The notes below the pieces were generated by a model, which was not told where the DNA came from, made no database searches, and was given only the letters and a program-made list of their open reading frames with translations. Both the position numbers and the translations under genes were made by a program. A stretch of DNA of 64,000 nt from Streptomyces sp. Edi2 (GTDB lineage Bacteria; Actinomycetota; Actinomycetes; Streptomycetales; Streptomycetaceae). The stretch is from contig NZ_JBEJGX010000003.1 of NCBI RefSeq assembly GCF_040253635.1, forward strand, positions 8,705,501 through 8,769,500, written 5' to 3'. Shown here one piece after another: positions 26,945-34,252 of the stretch; position 1 is the stretch's first letter, and every line of letters begins with the position of its first letter.

Positions 26945-28729
26945 ATGGCACCGAAGACGAAGGCGGCCGGTGACGGCAGCGGTCTGACGGAGATGTCCTG
27001 GGATCCGATCACCCGGATCGTGGGCAGCCTCGGCATCCACACGAAGATCGACTTCAAGCAGAAGCGGGTGGCGGAGTGCTACAGCACCTCCTCCGTCTTC
27101 CGTGGCTACAGCGTCTTCATGCGGGGCAAGGACCCGCGTGACGCGCACTTCATCACCAGCCGGATCTGCGGTATCTGCGGTGACAACCACGCCACGTGCT
27201 CCGTCTACACGCAGAACATGGCCTACGGCGTGAAGCCCCCGCACCTGGGGGAGTGGATCATCAACCTCGGCGAGTCCGCCGAGTACATGTTCGACCACAA
27301 CATCTTCCAGGAGAACCTGGTCGGGGTCGACTACTGCGAAAAGATGGTGCGCGAGACCAACCCCGGCGTGTGGGAACTCGCCCAGCGCACCGAGGCCCCG
27401 CACGCGGCTGAGCACGGCTACCGCACCATCGCCGACATCATGAGCTCCCTCAACCCCCTGGAGGGCGAGTTCTACCGGGAGGCGCTGCAGGTCAGCCGCT
27501 ACACCCGGGAGATGTTCTGCCTCATGGAGGGCCGCCATGTGCACCCCTCCACGCTCTACCCGGGCGGCGTCGGCACCATCGCCAGCGTCCAGCTCTTCAC
27601 CGACTACCTCAGCCGGCTGATGCGCTACGTGGAGTTCATGAAGCGCGTCGTCCCGCTCCACGACGACCTGTTCGACTTCTTCTACGAGGCGCTGCCCGGA
27701 TACGAGGAGGTCGGCCGGCGGCGGGTGCTGCTGGGCTGCTGGGGGGCGCTCAACGACCCCGACCACTGCGACTTCACCTATCGCAACATGACGGACTGGG
27801 GACGGAAGATGTTCGTCACCCCCGGCGTCATCGTCGACGGCAAGCTGGTGACCAACGACCTCACCGAGATCAACCTCGGCATCCGGATCCTGCTGGGCAG
27901 CTCCTACTACCAGGACTGGGAGGGCCAGGAGCTGTTCGTCACCCACGACCCGCTCGGCAACCCCGTCGACCCGCGGCACCCGTGGAACCAGCACACCATC
28001 CCCGCGCCGCAGAAGCGGGACTTCAACGACAAGTACAGCTGGGTGATGTCCCCGCGCTGGTTCGACGGCAACGAGCATCTGGCGCTGGACACCGGCGGCG
28101 GCCCGATCGCCCGCCTGTGGTCCACCGCGCTGTCCGGGCTCGTCGACACCCCGTACGTCAAGGCCACCGGCCACAGCGTCACCATCGACCTGCCGCGCAG
28201 CATGACCAAGCCCGAGGCCCGCTTCGAATGGAAGATCCCCAAGTGGAGCAACGCGCTGGAGCGTAACCGCGCCCGCACCTACTTCCAGGCGTACACGGCG
28301 GCCATGGCACTGCACTTCGCCGAGCAGGGGCTCGAAGAGGTCCGGGCCGGACGCACCCAGACCTGGGAGAAGTTCGAGGTGCCCGACGAGTCCATCGGCT
28401 GCGGCTTCACCGAGGCGGTACGCGGTGTGCTCTCGCACCACATGGTCATCCGGGACGGGAAGATCGCCAACTACCACCCGTACCCGCCCACCCCGTGGAA
28501 CGCCAGCACCCGCGACACCTACGGCACCCCGGGCCCGTACGAGGACGCCGTGCAGAACACCCCGATCTTCGAGGAGAACTCCCCGGAGAACTTCAAGGGC
28601 ATCGACATCATGCGCACCGTGCGCAGCTTCGACCCGTGTCTGCCCTGCGGCGTCCACATGTACGTCGGAGACGGCAAGTCCGTACAGAAGATGCATGTGC
28701 CCACCGGCCTGAGCGGGTTGTCGGGATGA
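26945..28729 (+). CDS. hhyL: [NiFe]-hydrogenase large subunit, group 1h (group 5)
   Basis: 594 residues. Holds the NiFe(CN)2CO centre. L1 motif RICGICGDNHATCS gives Cys75 and Cys78; L2 motif SFDPCLPCGVH gives Cys565 and Cys568. The 23 residues after His571 should be removed by the maturation protease once nickel is in, so the precursor is unprocessed as encoded. Other typical parts are DPITRIVGSLGIH at the N-terminus and VGTIASVQLFTDYL. It follows hhyS by 86 bp and its stop overlaps the next start (ATGA), so expression of the accessory gene is coupled. Cytoplasmic or at the inner membrane face. Confidence 0.96.
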   Translation: MAPKTKAAGDGSGLTEMSWDPITRIVGSLGIHTKIDFKQKRVAECYSTSSVFRGYSVFMRGKDPRDAHFITSRICGICGDNHATCSVYTQNMAYGVKPPHLGEWIINLGESAEYMFDHNIFQENLVGVDYCEKMVRETNPGVWELAQRTEAPHAAEHGYRTIADIMSSLNPLEGEFYREALQVSRYTREMFCLMEGRHVHPSTLYPGGVGTIASVQLFTDYLSRLMRYVEFMKRVVPLHDDLFDFFYEALPGYEEVGRRRVLLGCWGALNDPDHCDFTYRNMTDWGRKMFVTPGVIVDGKLVTNDLTEINLGIRILLGSSYYQDWEGQELFVTHDPLGNPVDPRHPWNQHTIPAPQKRDFNDKYSWVMSPRWFDGNEHLALDTGGGPIARLWSTALSGLVDTPYVKATGHSVTIDLPRSMTKPEARFEWKIPKWSNALERNRARTYFQAYTAAMALHFAEQGLEEVRAGRTQTWEKFEVPDESIGCGFTEAVRGVLSHHMVIRDGKIANYHPYPPTPWNASTRDTYGTPGPYEDAVQNTPIFEENSPENFKGIDIMRTVRSFDPCLPCGVHMYVGDGKSVQKMHVPTGLSGLSG

Positions 28730-29337
28730 GCGCCCGGACCACCGCGGCGCAGGCCGCCGCACCCGGAGCCGGCGCCCCCCGGGGCGCCGCGTCCCCGGGC
28801 ACCGTGCCGAACGCCGAGACGACCGGACGACGCGTCGAAGAGGTACTGGACCACCTCGCCGGGCGCGACCGCGAGGCGGGCGCCGCCGCCGAGGAACTGG
28901 TCCGGGTCCTGATGGACTTCTACGGCGCGGGACTCGCCCGGATCATGCACCTCGTGGACAGCGCCACGGAGGACGGCGGCCCCCGGCCGGCGCTGCTCCG
29001 CGATGAGCTGGTGACCAGCCTGCTCGTGCTGCACGACCTGCACCCCGAGGACACCGCGGCACGCATCGGCCGCGCCCTCGACAGCGTCCGCCGTCAACAC
29101 CCCGCCGACATCGCGGAGTTCGACGCGGAGAGCGGGGCGCTGCGACTGCGCGCCGGCGACGGCGGAGGCTGCGGCTGCCCGAGCACCAACCAGCAGGCCC
29201 AGCAGGCCGTCGAGGCCGCCGTGTCCTGCTTCGCGCCCGAGGTGACCTCGGTGCGGTGGGAGACGGCGGGGGACCGGACCGAACCGGCGCTGCTGCAGAT
29301 CTCCCGTCGTCCGCCGACCGCCGCCACCGCCCCGTGA
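28726..29337 (+). CDS. NifU-like C-terminal-domain protein of the hydrogenase operon
   Basis: 203 residues. After an Ala/Pro-rich N-terminus comes a helical part (about 35-110, VEEVLDHLAGRDREAGAAAEELVRVLMDFYGAGLARIMHL) and a NifU-like domain (about 110-190: IGRALDSVRRQHPADIAEFDAESGALRLRAG ... QQAVEAAVSCFAPEVTSV). In ordinary NifU domains the Fe-S cluster is held by C-x-x-C (CSGCPSS); here the site reads GGCGCPST, that is C-x-C. It may supply clusters to HhyS or act as an electron carrier, both inference. Starts inside the hhyL stop (ATGA overlap). Confidence 0.8.
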   Translation: MSARTTAAQAAAPGAGAPRGAASPGTVPNAETTGRRVEEVLDHLAGRDREAGAAAEELVRVLMDFYGAGLARIMHLVDSATEDGGPRPALLRDELVTSLLVLHDLHPEDTAARIGRALDSVRRQHPADIAEFDAESGALRLRAGDGGGCGCPSTNQQAQQAVEAAVSCFAPEVTSVRWETAGDRTEPALLQISRRPPTAATAP

Positions 29338-30002
29338 GCGGCCGGCAGGCGGCGCCCCCGCGGCTCGGACCGGCGGCCGCCCACCGCGGTCTGCGCCGCT
29401 TCCGCGCGCCGGTACCGCCCACCCCCGAACGCTGCGAACTGTGCGGTGTGGTGCTGGCCGAGCACAACCACCGTCACCTGGTGAACCTCGAACGCCGCGC
29501 ACTGGCCTGCGCCTGCACCCCCTGCGCACTGCTCTTCGACCGGCCCGGTGCCGGCGGCGGGCAGTTCCACACCGTCCCCGACCGCTATCTCGTCGACCCT
29601 GGCCACACCCTCGACGACGCGGCCTGGAACCTCCTCCAGATCCCCGTCGGCGTCGTCTTCTTCCTGCGCCAGGCCGACCCCGACCGGCTGGTCGCGCTCT
29701 ACCCGAGTCCGGCCGGCGCCACCGAGAGCGAACTCGACCCCTCGACCTGGCAGAGCGTGCTGGCCGCCAGCCGGCTGGCCGGCCTCCTGCGGCCCGATGT
29801 GGAGGCGCTGCTGCTGCGCCGCTCCGAGGGCCGGATCGACTGCTATCTGGTGCCGGTCGACATCTGCTACGAACTCGTCGGCCGGATGCGCCTGTTGTGG
29901 CAGGGCTTCGACGGCGGGGCCGAAGCGCGCACCGCGCTCTGCGACTTCTTCGCCAAGGTCGCACGCAGGGCCCGTGAGCCGAAGGAGGACGACCGGCCGT
30001 GA
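29334..30002 (+). CDS. DUF5947-like, cysteine-rich protein of the hydrogenase operon
   Basis: 222 residues from the GTG that overlaps the previous stop by 4 nt. The N-terminal third has C-E-L-C, then ACACTPCALLF: a CxxC plus CxCxxC arrangement with nearby His residues (AEHNHRHL), fit for zinc or an iron-sulfur cluster. The remainder (FHTVPDRYLVDPGHTLDDAAWNLLQIPVGVVFFLRQ ... VDICYELVGRMRLLWQGFDGG) is well-formed alpha/beta. I recall this family, DUF5947, from actinobacterial hydrogenase loci; no activity is known. A rubredoxin-like electron shuttle or assembly factor is conceivable. Confidence 0.78.
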   Translation: MSGRQAAPPRLGPAAAHRGLRRFRAPVPPTPERCELCGVVLAEHNHRHLVNLERRALACACTPCALLFDRPGAGGGQFHTVPDRYLVDPGHTLDDAAWNLLQIPVGVVFFLRQADPDRLVALYPSPAGATESELDPSTWQSVLAASRLAGLLRPDVEALLLRRSEGRIDCYLVPVDICYELVGRMRLLWQGFDGGAEARTALCDFFAKVARRAREPKEDDRP

Positions 30003-30733
30003 CCGATCTGTCCTTCGACTGCACCGGTGTCCGCGCCGACCGCTACGCCGCCGCCCCCACCCTGCTCTTCCGGCTGCGGATCACCGCCGCCGAAGGGGCC
30101 AGGGTGCACGCCCTCGCGCTGCGCTGCCAGCTCCGCATCGAACCGGCCCGGCGCGGCTACCGCCCCGACGAGGCCGAGGCGCTCAGCGATCTCTTCGGCG
30201 AGCGGTCCCGCTGGGGCAGCACCCTGCAGCCCCTGCAGTTCGCCCAGGTCTCCCTGGTCGTCCCGGGTTTCACCGGAGAAACCGAGGTGGACCTCCCGGT
30301 CCCGTGCGGCTACGACCTGGAGGTTGCGGCCGGCCGCTACTTCCATGCGCTGCGCGACGGCGAGGTCCCGCTGCTGCTGCTGTTCTCCGGCACGGTGTTC
30401 GCGGGCAGCGGAGGCTTCCACGTCGAGCCGGTGCCCTGGAGCAAGGAAGCGTCCGTACGGATGCCGGTGGCCGTCTGGCAGGAGATGACCGAGACGCACT
30501 TCCCCGGCTGCGGCTGGCTGCGGCTGCCCCGCGAAACCCTCGACGCGCTGCTCGCCTACCGCTCGCGGCGCGCCCTGCCCTCCTGGCAGGCGACCGTCGA
30601 GTCACTGCTGGCCACCGCGGAGGGCACCGAACCGCCCGCACCGCGCGCCCGGCGCTTCCCCGGCGCCACCGCGCGCTCCGCCGCCGCCGGCCCCGCCGCC
30701 GTTCATCCCGTCACCGAAAGGACCGCGCCGTGA
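29999..30733 (+). CDS. DUF6084-like protein of the hydrogenase operon
   Basis: 244 residues from a GTG with GAAGGAGG upstream; overlaps the preceding stop by 4 nt. The protein starts LSFDCTGVRADRYAAAPTLLFRLRITAAEG and is rich in beta strands with no membrane segment, Cys cluster or cofactor motif. It ends with a Pro/Ala/Arg-rich tail. I place it in DUF6084 from memory of hydrogenase-linked actinobacterial families. Function unknown; the coupling chain suggests it is made in proportion to HhyS/HhyL and could be a structural or assembly partner. Confidence 0.72.
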   Translation: MTDLSFDCTGVRADRYAAAPTLLFRLRITAAEGARVHALALRCQLRIEPARRGYRPDEAEALSDLFGERSRWGSTLQPLQFAQVSLVVPGFTGETEVDLPVPCGYDLEVAAGRYFHALRDGEVPLLLLFSGTVFAGSGGFHVEPVPWSKEASVRMPVAVWQEMTETHFPGCGWLRLPRETLDALLAYRSRRALPSWQATVESLLATAEGTEPPAPRARRFPGATARSAAAGPAAVHPVTERTAP

Positions 30734-32151
30734 CGACCAGCGTCTCGCCCGACGAGACGGCGGACCGCTTCGCCACCGCCCGCCACGTGGCGGACGCCGT
30801 GCTGTTCGAGGGCTATGTGCTTTACCCGTACCGCGCCTCCGCCGCCAAGAACAAACTCCGCTGGCAGTTCGGCGTCCTCGTCCCGCCGCACTGGGGCGCC
30901 CGGAGCGCGGAGCACTCCTTCCAGCGCACCGAATGCCTCATGGAGCCCAGGTCGGGGGCCCGGCTCTCGGCCGAGCTCCGGTTTCTGCACGCACAGCGGC
31001 GCACCGTCCAACGCCTCTGCCCGGACGGCGAGTTCGAGACCGTCGCGGAGTTCGAACTGCCCGACCGGGTACTGGTCCCCTGGGACGAGGGCGTCGAGGA
31101 GCGTGTCCCGCTCGCGGCCGAGATCTCCCGGCTGACCGGCGAGGGCGTCACTGTCCCCTTCACCCGGCCCGCGGGGGAGGAGACCGAGCCGGTGCACGAC
31201 GCGGACGGGCGCCTCGTCGGCAGGCTGGTGCGCCGCCGCGCGGAGCTCCGGGGACGCGTGCGGCTGACCGCGAGCGAAATCGACGGCCCCTACGCGGCGC
31301 TGCGGCTGACCGCGACCGTCGAGAACACCAGCGGCTGGCAACCCGAGGACACCGCCGCCGACCGTGACGCGGCGCTGCCGCATTCGCTGGTCGGTGCCCA
31401 TCTCTTCCTCGGCCTGAGCGCGGGCTCGTTCGTGTCCATGACCGACCCGCCGGAGTGGGCCACGGGCGCCGTCGCGGCCTGCCGCAACGAGCACGTCTGG
31501 CCCGTGCTGGCCGGAGCCTCGGGCCGCGCCGATGTGGTCCTGTCCTCCCCGATCATCCTGGAGGACCACCCGGCCATCGCGCCCGAGAGCCCCGGCGCGC
31601 TCTACGACGCCCTGGAGATCGACGAAATCCTCGCCCTGCGCACCGCGGCCCTCACCGACCAGGAGAAGCGCGAGGCCCGCGGCACCGACGCCCGGGCCGC
31701 GGAGGTCATCGAGCTCGCCGACACCATGCCGCCCGAGGTGCTGGAACGCCTGCACGGCGCCGTCCGGGCCCTGCGCGAGGTCACCGGCCCGGGCCCGGCC
31801 GCACCCGACGACCTGACCCCCGACGTGCCGGGCCTGCGCCCGGACACCCCCTGGTGGGACCCGGAGAGCGACCGCAGCGTCGACCCCGTACGCGACCGGA
31901 TCACCGTCGACGGGCACCCGGTCGGCGCCGGCAGCCGGGTGCTGCTGCGGCCCGGACTCCGTCGCACCGACGCCCAGGACCTCTTTCTCCAGGGCCGCAC
32001 CGCCCACGTCGAGGCCGTGTTGCACGACGTCGACGGCGGGGTGCACCTCGCGGTGACCGTCGAGGGCGACCCGGGCGTCGACATCCGGCGCGAGCAGGGC
32101 CGGTTCCTGTACTTCCAACCCGACGAAATCGCCCCCCTGGAGGACGCGTGA
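30730..32151 (+). CDS. unassigned 473-residue protein of the hydrogenase operon
   Basis: I do not recognise a named family. It starts at a GTG overlapping the preceding stop by 4 nt and ends overlapping the protease gene. Landmarks are HVADAVLFEGYVLYPYRASAAKNKLRWQFGVLVP (about 19-52), repeated Arg/Glu-rich strands, LPHSLVGAHLFLGLSAGSFVSMTDPPEW (about 220-250), ACRNEHVWPVLAG, SSPIILEDHPAIAPESPGALYDALEIDEILALRTAALTD and a C-terminal beta domain DRITVDGHPVGAGSRVLLRPG. Acidic overall, soluble, only scattered Cys. The conserved, His- and Asp-containing central region suggests an enzyme or scaffold rather than a filler. Always expected to be made with the hydrogenase because of the overlaps. Confidence 0.8.
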   Translation: MTTSVSPDETADRFATARHVADAVLFEGYVLYPYRASAAKNKLRWQFGVLVPPHWGARSAEHSFQRTECLMEPRSGARLSAELRFLHAQRRTVQRLCPDGEFETVAEFELPDRVLVPWDEGVEERVPLAAEISRLTGEGVTVPFTRPAGEETEPVHDADGRLVGRLVRRRAELRGRVRLTASEIDGPYAALRLTATVENTSGWQPEDTAADRDAALPHSLVGAHLFLGLSAGSFVSMTDPPEWATGAVAACRNEHVWPVLAGASGRADVVLSSPIILEDHPAIAPESPGALYDALEIDEILALRTAALTDQEKREARGTDARAAEVIELADTMPPEVLERLHGAVRALREVTGPGPAAPDDLTPDVPGLRPDTPWWDPESDRSVDPVRDRITVDGHPVGAGSRVLLRPGLRRTDAQDLFLQGRTAHVEAVLHDVDGGVHLAVTVEGDPGVDIRREQGRFLYFQPDEIAPLEDA

Positions 32152-32732
32152 ACGCCGAAGCGCCGGTCACCGGACCACCGGTCGCCGGACCACCCGCCAA
32201 GACCCTGATCGCCGGCGTCGGCAATATCTTCCTCGGCGACGACGGATTCGGTGTCGAGGTCGTACGACGGCTGGGCGAACACCGGCTGCGGGACGGGGTC
32301 GAGGTCGTCGACATCGGCGTACGCGGAGTGCATCTGGCCTACCAGATGCTGGACGGCTACCACACGGTGCTGCTGGTGGACGCCTCCGCGCGCGGCGCCG
32401 AACCCGGCACCGTCCACCTCCTCGACGCCACCGCTCCGGCCGGCGCCCGCCCCCACGACACCGCGCTCGACGGTCACCACATGACTCCCGACACCGTGCT
32501 CGCGCTGCTCGACACCCTCAGCGCGGGGACCGACGGCCGGCGCCCGGAGCGCGTCTTGGTCGTCGGCTGTGAACCCGCCGATGTCGCCGAGGGCATCGGG
32601 CTCAGCGAACGGGTCGACGCCGCGGTCGACGAGGCCGTGGGGCTGATCCTGCGGCTGGTCGGCACGGCGGAGCCGGCACCGGCCGCCGCCGCACCGCACA
32701 CCAGTGATGAGAGGAACACGACACCATGCTGA
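32148..32732 (+). CDS. hydrogenase maturation endopeptidase (HupD/HycI family)
   Basis: 194 residues. Cuts the C-terminal extension from nickel-loaded HhyL. The family motif GVGNIFLGDDGFGVEVVRRL (residues 23-42) supplies a metal-binding Asp (31), EVVDIGVRGVHLAYQMLDGYHTVLLVDA gives the second Asp, and the HHMTPD segment the His ligand; VLVVGCEPADVAEGIGLSE is also typical. The GTG start overlaps the previous gene by 4 nt; its own 3' end overlaps the microprotein gene by 7 nt. A Pro/Ala/Thr tail after residue 170 is unconserved. Confidence 0.9.
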   Translation: MNAEAPVTGPPVAGPPAKTLIAGVGNIFLGDDGFGVEVVRRLGEHRLRDGVEVVDIGVRGVHLAYQMLDGYHTVLLVDASARGAEPGTVHLLDATAPAGARPHDTALDGHHMTPDTVLALLDTLSAGTDGRRPERVLVVGCEPADVAEGIGLSERVDAAVDEAVGLILRLVGTAEPAPAAAAPHTSDERNTTPC

Positions 32733-32830
32733 AGCTCGCCCTGGGCGGAGCGCTCGCCGCCACGCTCGCCGTTGCCCTCAAGGCCGTACTGCCCGACGTC
32801 AAGCGCTATTTGCGCATCCGGTCCATGTGA
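32726..32830 (+). CDS. 34-residue microprotein (DUF6893-like) ending the hydrogenase operon
   Basis: Translates to MLKLALGGALAATLAVALKA then VLPDVKRYLRIRSM. An amphipathic or membrane-inserting helix (residues 2-22) is followed by a basic tail with Lys/Arg clusters, so it could tether to the inner membrane face. AGAGGAA lies about 8 nt before the ATG, and the start is inside the protease gene. I recall the small DUF6893 family from streptomycete hydrogenase loci; the role, perhaps membrane association of the complex, is inference. Confidence 0.72.
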   Translation: MLKLALGGALAATLAVALKAVLPDVKRYLRIRSM

Positions 32831-32831
32831 C

Positions 32832-32881
32832 GGGTGGCGCTGCACCGAACGGTGTACGCACCGCGCCACCCCGGCGAGGCA
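32832..32881 (+). terminator. terminator between the hydrogenase and hyp operons
   Basis: GGGTGGCGC (32832-32840) pairs with GCGCCACCC (32873-32881), and the interior contains a further TGC-ACCG/CGGT-GTACGCA fold. It starts 1 nt after the microprotein stop, so the structural operon probably ends here and hypA has its own promoter. Confidence 0.75.
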
Positions 32882-32956
32882 CCGCAGCCGCCCTCCGGGC
32901 CCGCCGTCTAATGAAGCCGGGCGGCACCCGGTCGTGCCCGCACCAGAGAGGGACCG

Positions 32957-33337
32957 ATGCACGAGATGTCCATCGCGCTTGCGGTCGTGGAGCAGGTCGA
33001 GAACGCCGCCCGGCCCACCGGGGCCATCACCGTCAACAGCGTCCGGCTGCAGGTCGGCGAACTGGCCGGGGTGGTCCCTGACGCGCTGGCCTTCTCCTTC
33101 GAACTCGCCTGCGCCGGAACGGTGCTGGAGGGTGCCGAGCTGATCACCGACCCCGTCCCGGCCCGCGCCCGCTGCGGCCCCTGTGCGGACACCTGGCCGG
33201 TGGGCATGCCACCGCAGCTCAGCTGTCCCGGGTGCGGCGGGGCGACGACCGAGCTGCTGTCCGGCCGGGAACTGCAGATCATCCGTGTGTGCTGGAACGA
33301 CGCCCCGGCGCACGCCCCGATTCCTGAGGAGCGCTGA
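32957..33337 (+). CDS. hypA: hydrogenase nickel incorporation protein HypA
   Basis: 126 residues. Starts MHEMSIA with the nickel-binding N-terminal Met-His-Glu, and has the structural zinc site CGPCADTW ... CPGCGG (two CxxC). HypA inserts nickel into the large subunit together with HypB. GAGAGGGACCG lies before the ATG. It precedes hypB by 3 bp. No convincing -35/-10 was seen in the 75 bp between the terminator and the gene. Confidence 0.95.
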   Translation: MHEMSIALAVVEQVENAARPTGAITVNSVRLQVGELAGVVPDALAFSFELACAGTVLEGAELITDPVPARARCGPCADTWPVGMPPQLSCPGCGGATTELLSGRELQIIRVCWNDAPAHAPIPEER

Positions 33338-33340
33338 ACC

Positions 33341-34252
33341 ATGTGCCGTGTCGTCGACCTGCAACAGGCGGTCCTTGCCAAGAACGACGCCTGCGCCCAC
33401 ACCCTGCGCGAGGACCTGGCCGCCCGTGGCACCGCCGTCGTCAACCTGCTCTCCAGCCCCGGCAGCGGCAAGACCGCCCTTCTGGAGCGGGAACTCACCC
33501 TCGCCCGCAGCCGGGGCATCCCGGTCGCGGCGCTCACCGCCGACCTCGCCACCGAGAACGACGCCGTACGGCTGGCCCGCTCCGGCGTGCCCGTCAAACA
33601 GGTGCTGACCGACGGGCTGTGCCACCTCGAGGCCGAGATGCTGGGCGGGCACCTCCACGGGTGGCTGCCCGCCGACACCCGGCTGCTGTTCATCGAGAAC
33701 GTCGGCAACCTGGTCTGCCCGGCCTCCTACGACCTGGGGGAGACGCTGCGCATCGTACTGGCGTCGGTGACCGAGGGCGAGGACAAGCCGCTGAAGTACC
33801 CCACCGCCTTCGGACTCGCCCACCTGGTCGTGGTCACCAAGACCGATATCGCCGAGGCGGTCTCCTTCGACGAGGCGGAGTTCCGCGCCAACGTCGAACG
33901 CATCAACCCCGGTGTCGAGGTCGTCCTCACCTCGGCGCGCCGGGGCGAAGGGGACGGCGTCCTGGTGGACCGGGCGCTGGCCGCGCGCGACGGAGCGCCG
34001 GTGCACATCCCGGTCATGACCCGCAAGTCCCATCACGTCCATGACGCGGAGGAAGGCCAGCCGCACGACGAGGGCCACGTCCACGGCGAGGGCCACAGCC
34101 ACGCGAAGGACCACAGCCACCACGGGGACCACAGCCACGGCACGGACCACAGCCACCGCCGCGAGCACGCCCACGCGCCGCGGGCCCAGGACAGCGGCCG
34201 CCCGCACACCACCGACCCCGACCCCGACACCGTGGCGTCGAGCCGCTCATGA
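33341..34252 (+). CDS. hypB: hydrogenase nickel GTPase HypB with C-terminal His-rich tail
   Basis: 303 residues. The SIMIBI GTPase core shows P-loop SSPGSGKT (38-45), the ADLATENDAVRL switch, GLCHLEAEML with metal ligands Cys/His, ENVGNLVCPASYDLGE and the guanine motif TKTD. A 76-residue tail from residue 228 contains 18 His in HxH and DHSH repeats. Such metal-storage runs normally sit at the N-terminus of HypB, where this protein instead has the short MCRVVDLQQAVLAKND. The tail should hold nickel (or zinc) for delivery with HypA. GAGGAG upstream of the ATG; the stop overlaps hypF by 4 nt. Confidence 0.95.
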   Translation: MCRVVDLQQAVLAKNDACAHTLREDLAARGTAVVNLLSSPGSGKTALLERELTLARSRGIPVAALTADLATENDAVRLARSGVPVKQVLTDGLCHLEAEMLGGHLHGWLPADTRLLFIENVGNLVCPASYDLGETLRIVLASVTEGEDKPLKYPTAFGLAHLVVVTKTDIAEAVSFDEAEFRANVERINPGVEVVLTSARRGEGDGVLVDRALAARDGAPVHIPVMTRKSHHVHDAEEGQPHDEGHVHGEGHSHAKDHSHHGDHSHGTDHSHRREHAHAPRAQDSGRPHTTDPDPDTVASSRS

